Positions 6,974 through 7,547 of a stretch of DNA of 7,547 bases are shown here, in pieces. The position numbers were made by a program, and so were the translations under genes. Source of the DNA: CAYMEV01 sp964431655 [NCBI: uncultured bacterium] (GTDB lineage: Bacteria; CAYMEV01); NCBI GenBank assembly GCA_964431655.1, contig CAYSKJ010000150.1:1-7547 (forward strand), in the 5' to 3' direction. The notes below the pieces were generated by a model. That model was not told the origin of the DNA and searched no databases. It saw only the letters and a program-made list of their open reading frames with translations. Position 1 is the stretch's first letter; each line of letters starts with the position of its first letter.

Positions 6974-7237
6974 AATAATATTTCAGTATGCGAATATCAT
7001 TTTTCTGCCTGCTCAAAAATAAATAAGAGATTACTAAAATTAAAACATTTGGTGGGGTTAGGATTAATTTCTCAGGATTATTTTAAGGTTCCCATATTAC
7101 AGCATAGATACTACATCTGGCATTCAGGTAGGGAGAGAAGGACAATGTTGCCAGCCTGTCCTCTTTAGTCCCCTGCCTGCCACTTCTCTCTGCAACTGTT
7201 CCTGTTATTATCCTTTGCCGTCATAAGCAGTCCTTTT
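6974..7237. other. Intergenic region without a gene
   Basis: I find no coding frame of substance on either strand. The left part is AT-rich and is presumably the upstream region of the kinase gene. From about 7100 the composition becomes richer in GC and contains nested inverted repeats (7133-7190). This GC-richer part sits directly downstream of the istB fragment on the minus strand and may be leftover insertion-sequence DNA, but I cannot identify an element end. A seven-base direct repeat AGGATTA occurs at 7060-7066 and 7074-7080. Confidence 0.5.
7133..7190. repeat. Nested inverted repeat
   Basis: GAGAGAAG (7133-7140) and CTTCTCTC (7183-7190) are perfect 8-base complements 42 bases apart. 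Between them GGACA (7140-7144) and TGTCC (7157-7161) can form a smaller hairpin; the first G is shared with the outer arm. It could be a structured RNA, a mobile-element end or chance; no U-run follows on either strand. Confidence 0.4.
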
Positions 7238-7456
7238 TTATATATTATAACCTATTTCATCTATGATCGTCAGGTCCGATTTAAGGATCCTGTTGATTCT
7301 AAAGCCTGCTTTCCTTTGTATATCTGCCATCTTCAATATCCTTATAGGATTTGTTACGCGCTCAAAGCATAAGGTGTATCCGGCCTGTATGGCCTTCAGT
7401 CCTATTGCTGTCGCAAGATGTGTTTTTCCCAGGCCTGGAGGAGCAAAAACAATAAG
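7238..7456 (-). pseudogene. istB fragment (IS21-family helper ATPase), truncated at both ends
   Basis: The minus strand encodes a 72-residue piece of an IstB-like AAA+ ATPase, the transposition helper of IS21-family elements. It begins at LIVFAPPGLGKTHLATAIGL, containing Walker A (PPGLGKTH), continues through QAGYTLCFERVTNPIRILKMADIQ, and ends at LKSDLTIIDEIGY, containing Walker B. An in-frame TAA directly precedes the first codon (7457-7459), no start codon or N-terminal domain is present, and the frame ends at TAA 7238-7240 just after the Walker B strand. The sensor and C-terminal parts of IstB are missing, and I see no istA transposase on either side. It is a non-functional relic marking a past IS21-type insertion. 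Confidence 0.8.
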
Positions 7457-7489
7457 TTACTGTGATTATATAAGAGAAATTATTGCTGC

Positions 7490-7511
7490 TTTTGCCATAA
7501 AAATGGCAAAA
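7490..7511. repeat. Perfect 9-base inverted repeat (hairpin)
   Basis: TTTTGCCAT (7490-7498) and ATGGCAAAA (7503-7511) are separated by four A's (7499-7502). It lies just outside the N-terminal break of the istB fragment in otherwise non-coding DNA (7457-7547), where I see no gene. It could be a terminator for something beyond the window or an element boundary. No separate U-run follows the stem. Confidence 0.5.
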
Positions 7512-7547
7512 ATGCTATGTGTTAAGCAATTTGGGAAAATTTATGTG

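Noticed and set aside
7490-7511. Hairpin as a confident Rho-independent terminator
   Set aside because: The stem is perfect but no U-tract follows on either strand and no gene end is adjacent, so it is listed only as an inverted repeat.

Overview
The window reads as chromosomal DNA from a Gram-negative bacterium of low to moderate GC. The evidence is a lipoprotein signal with an LSAC lipobox, a nucleobase-type permease, a very large eukaryotic-like Ser/Thr kinase fused to an ATPase and TPR repeats, and insertion-sequence debris. Such kinase-ATPase-TPR proteins and stand-alone Cache proteins are common in Desulfobacterota, spirochaetes and related lineages, but the sequence alone does not fix the taxon.

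Layout. Bases 1-122 hold no convincing gene. Bases 123-692 (+) carry a decayed SAM-dependent methyltransferase with three apparent single-base losses and a missing C-terminus. Bases 774-1700 (+) encode a lipoprotein made of two tandem Cache-like halves. Sixteen bases after its stop, 1717-3039 (+) encodes a 440-residue NCS2 (xanthine/uracil permease family) transporter; the two look like an operon. Converging on them from the right is one large minus-strand gene, 6937 down to 3069: Ser/Thr kinase, then STAND/AAA-type ATPase, then about ten or more 40-residue TPR units. It is split into two overlapping reading frames by one missing base near 3569-3572. Bases 6974-7547 contain no intact gene, only a both-ends-truncated istB (IS21-family helper ATPase) fragment on the minus strand and some inverted repeats.

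How the genes may work together. The Cache lipoprotein and permease plausibly form a binding or sensing plus transport pair, with the Cache protein anchored on the periplasmic face of a membrane. The permease keeps the NCS2 fold signatures but has Lys and Asn where characterised members have the substrate-binding Glu and the following Asp, so a standard purine or uracil substrate should not be assumed. The kinase-ATPase-TPR protein is a cytoplasmic signalling hub of the PknK/STAND type; nothing in the window identifies its partners, and its convergent orientation argues against co-transcription with the transporter pair.

The best leads are the Cache-lipoprotein/permease pair with its altered transporter site, and the split kinase, whose 40-residue TPR register runs exactly through the frameshift. 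An A8 run and an ATGA stop/start overlap lie just after the shift. I see no CRISPR array, tRNA, rRNA or complete mobile element.
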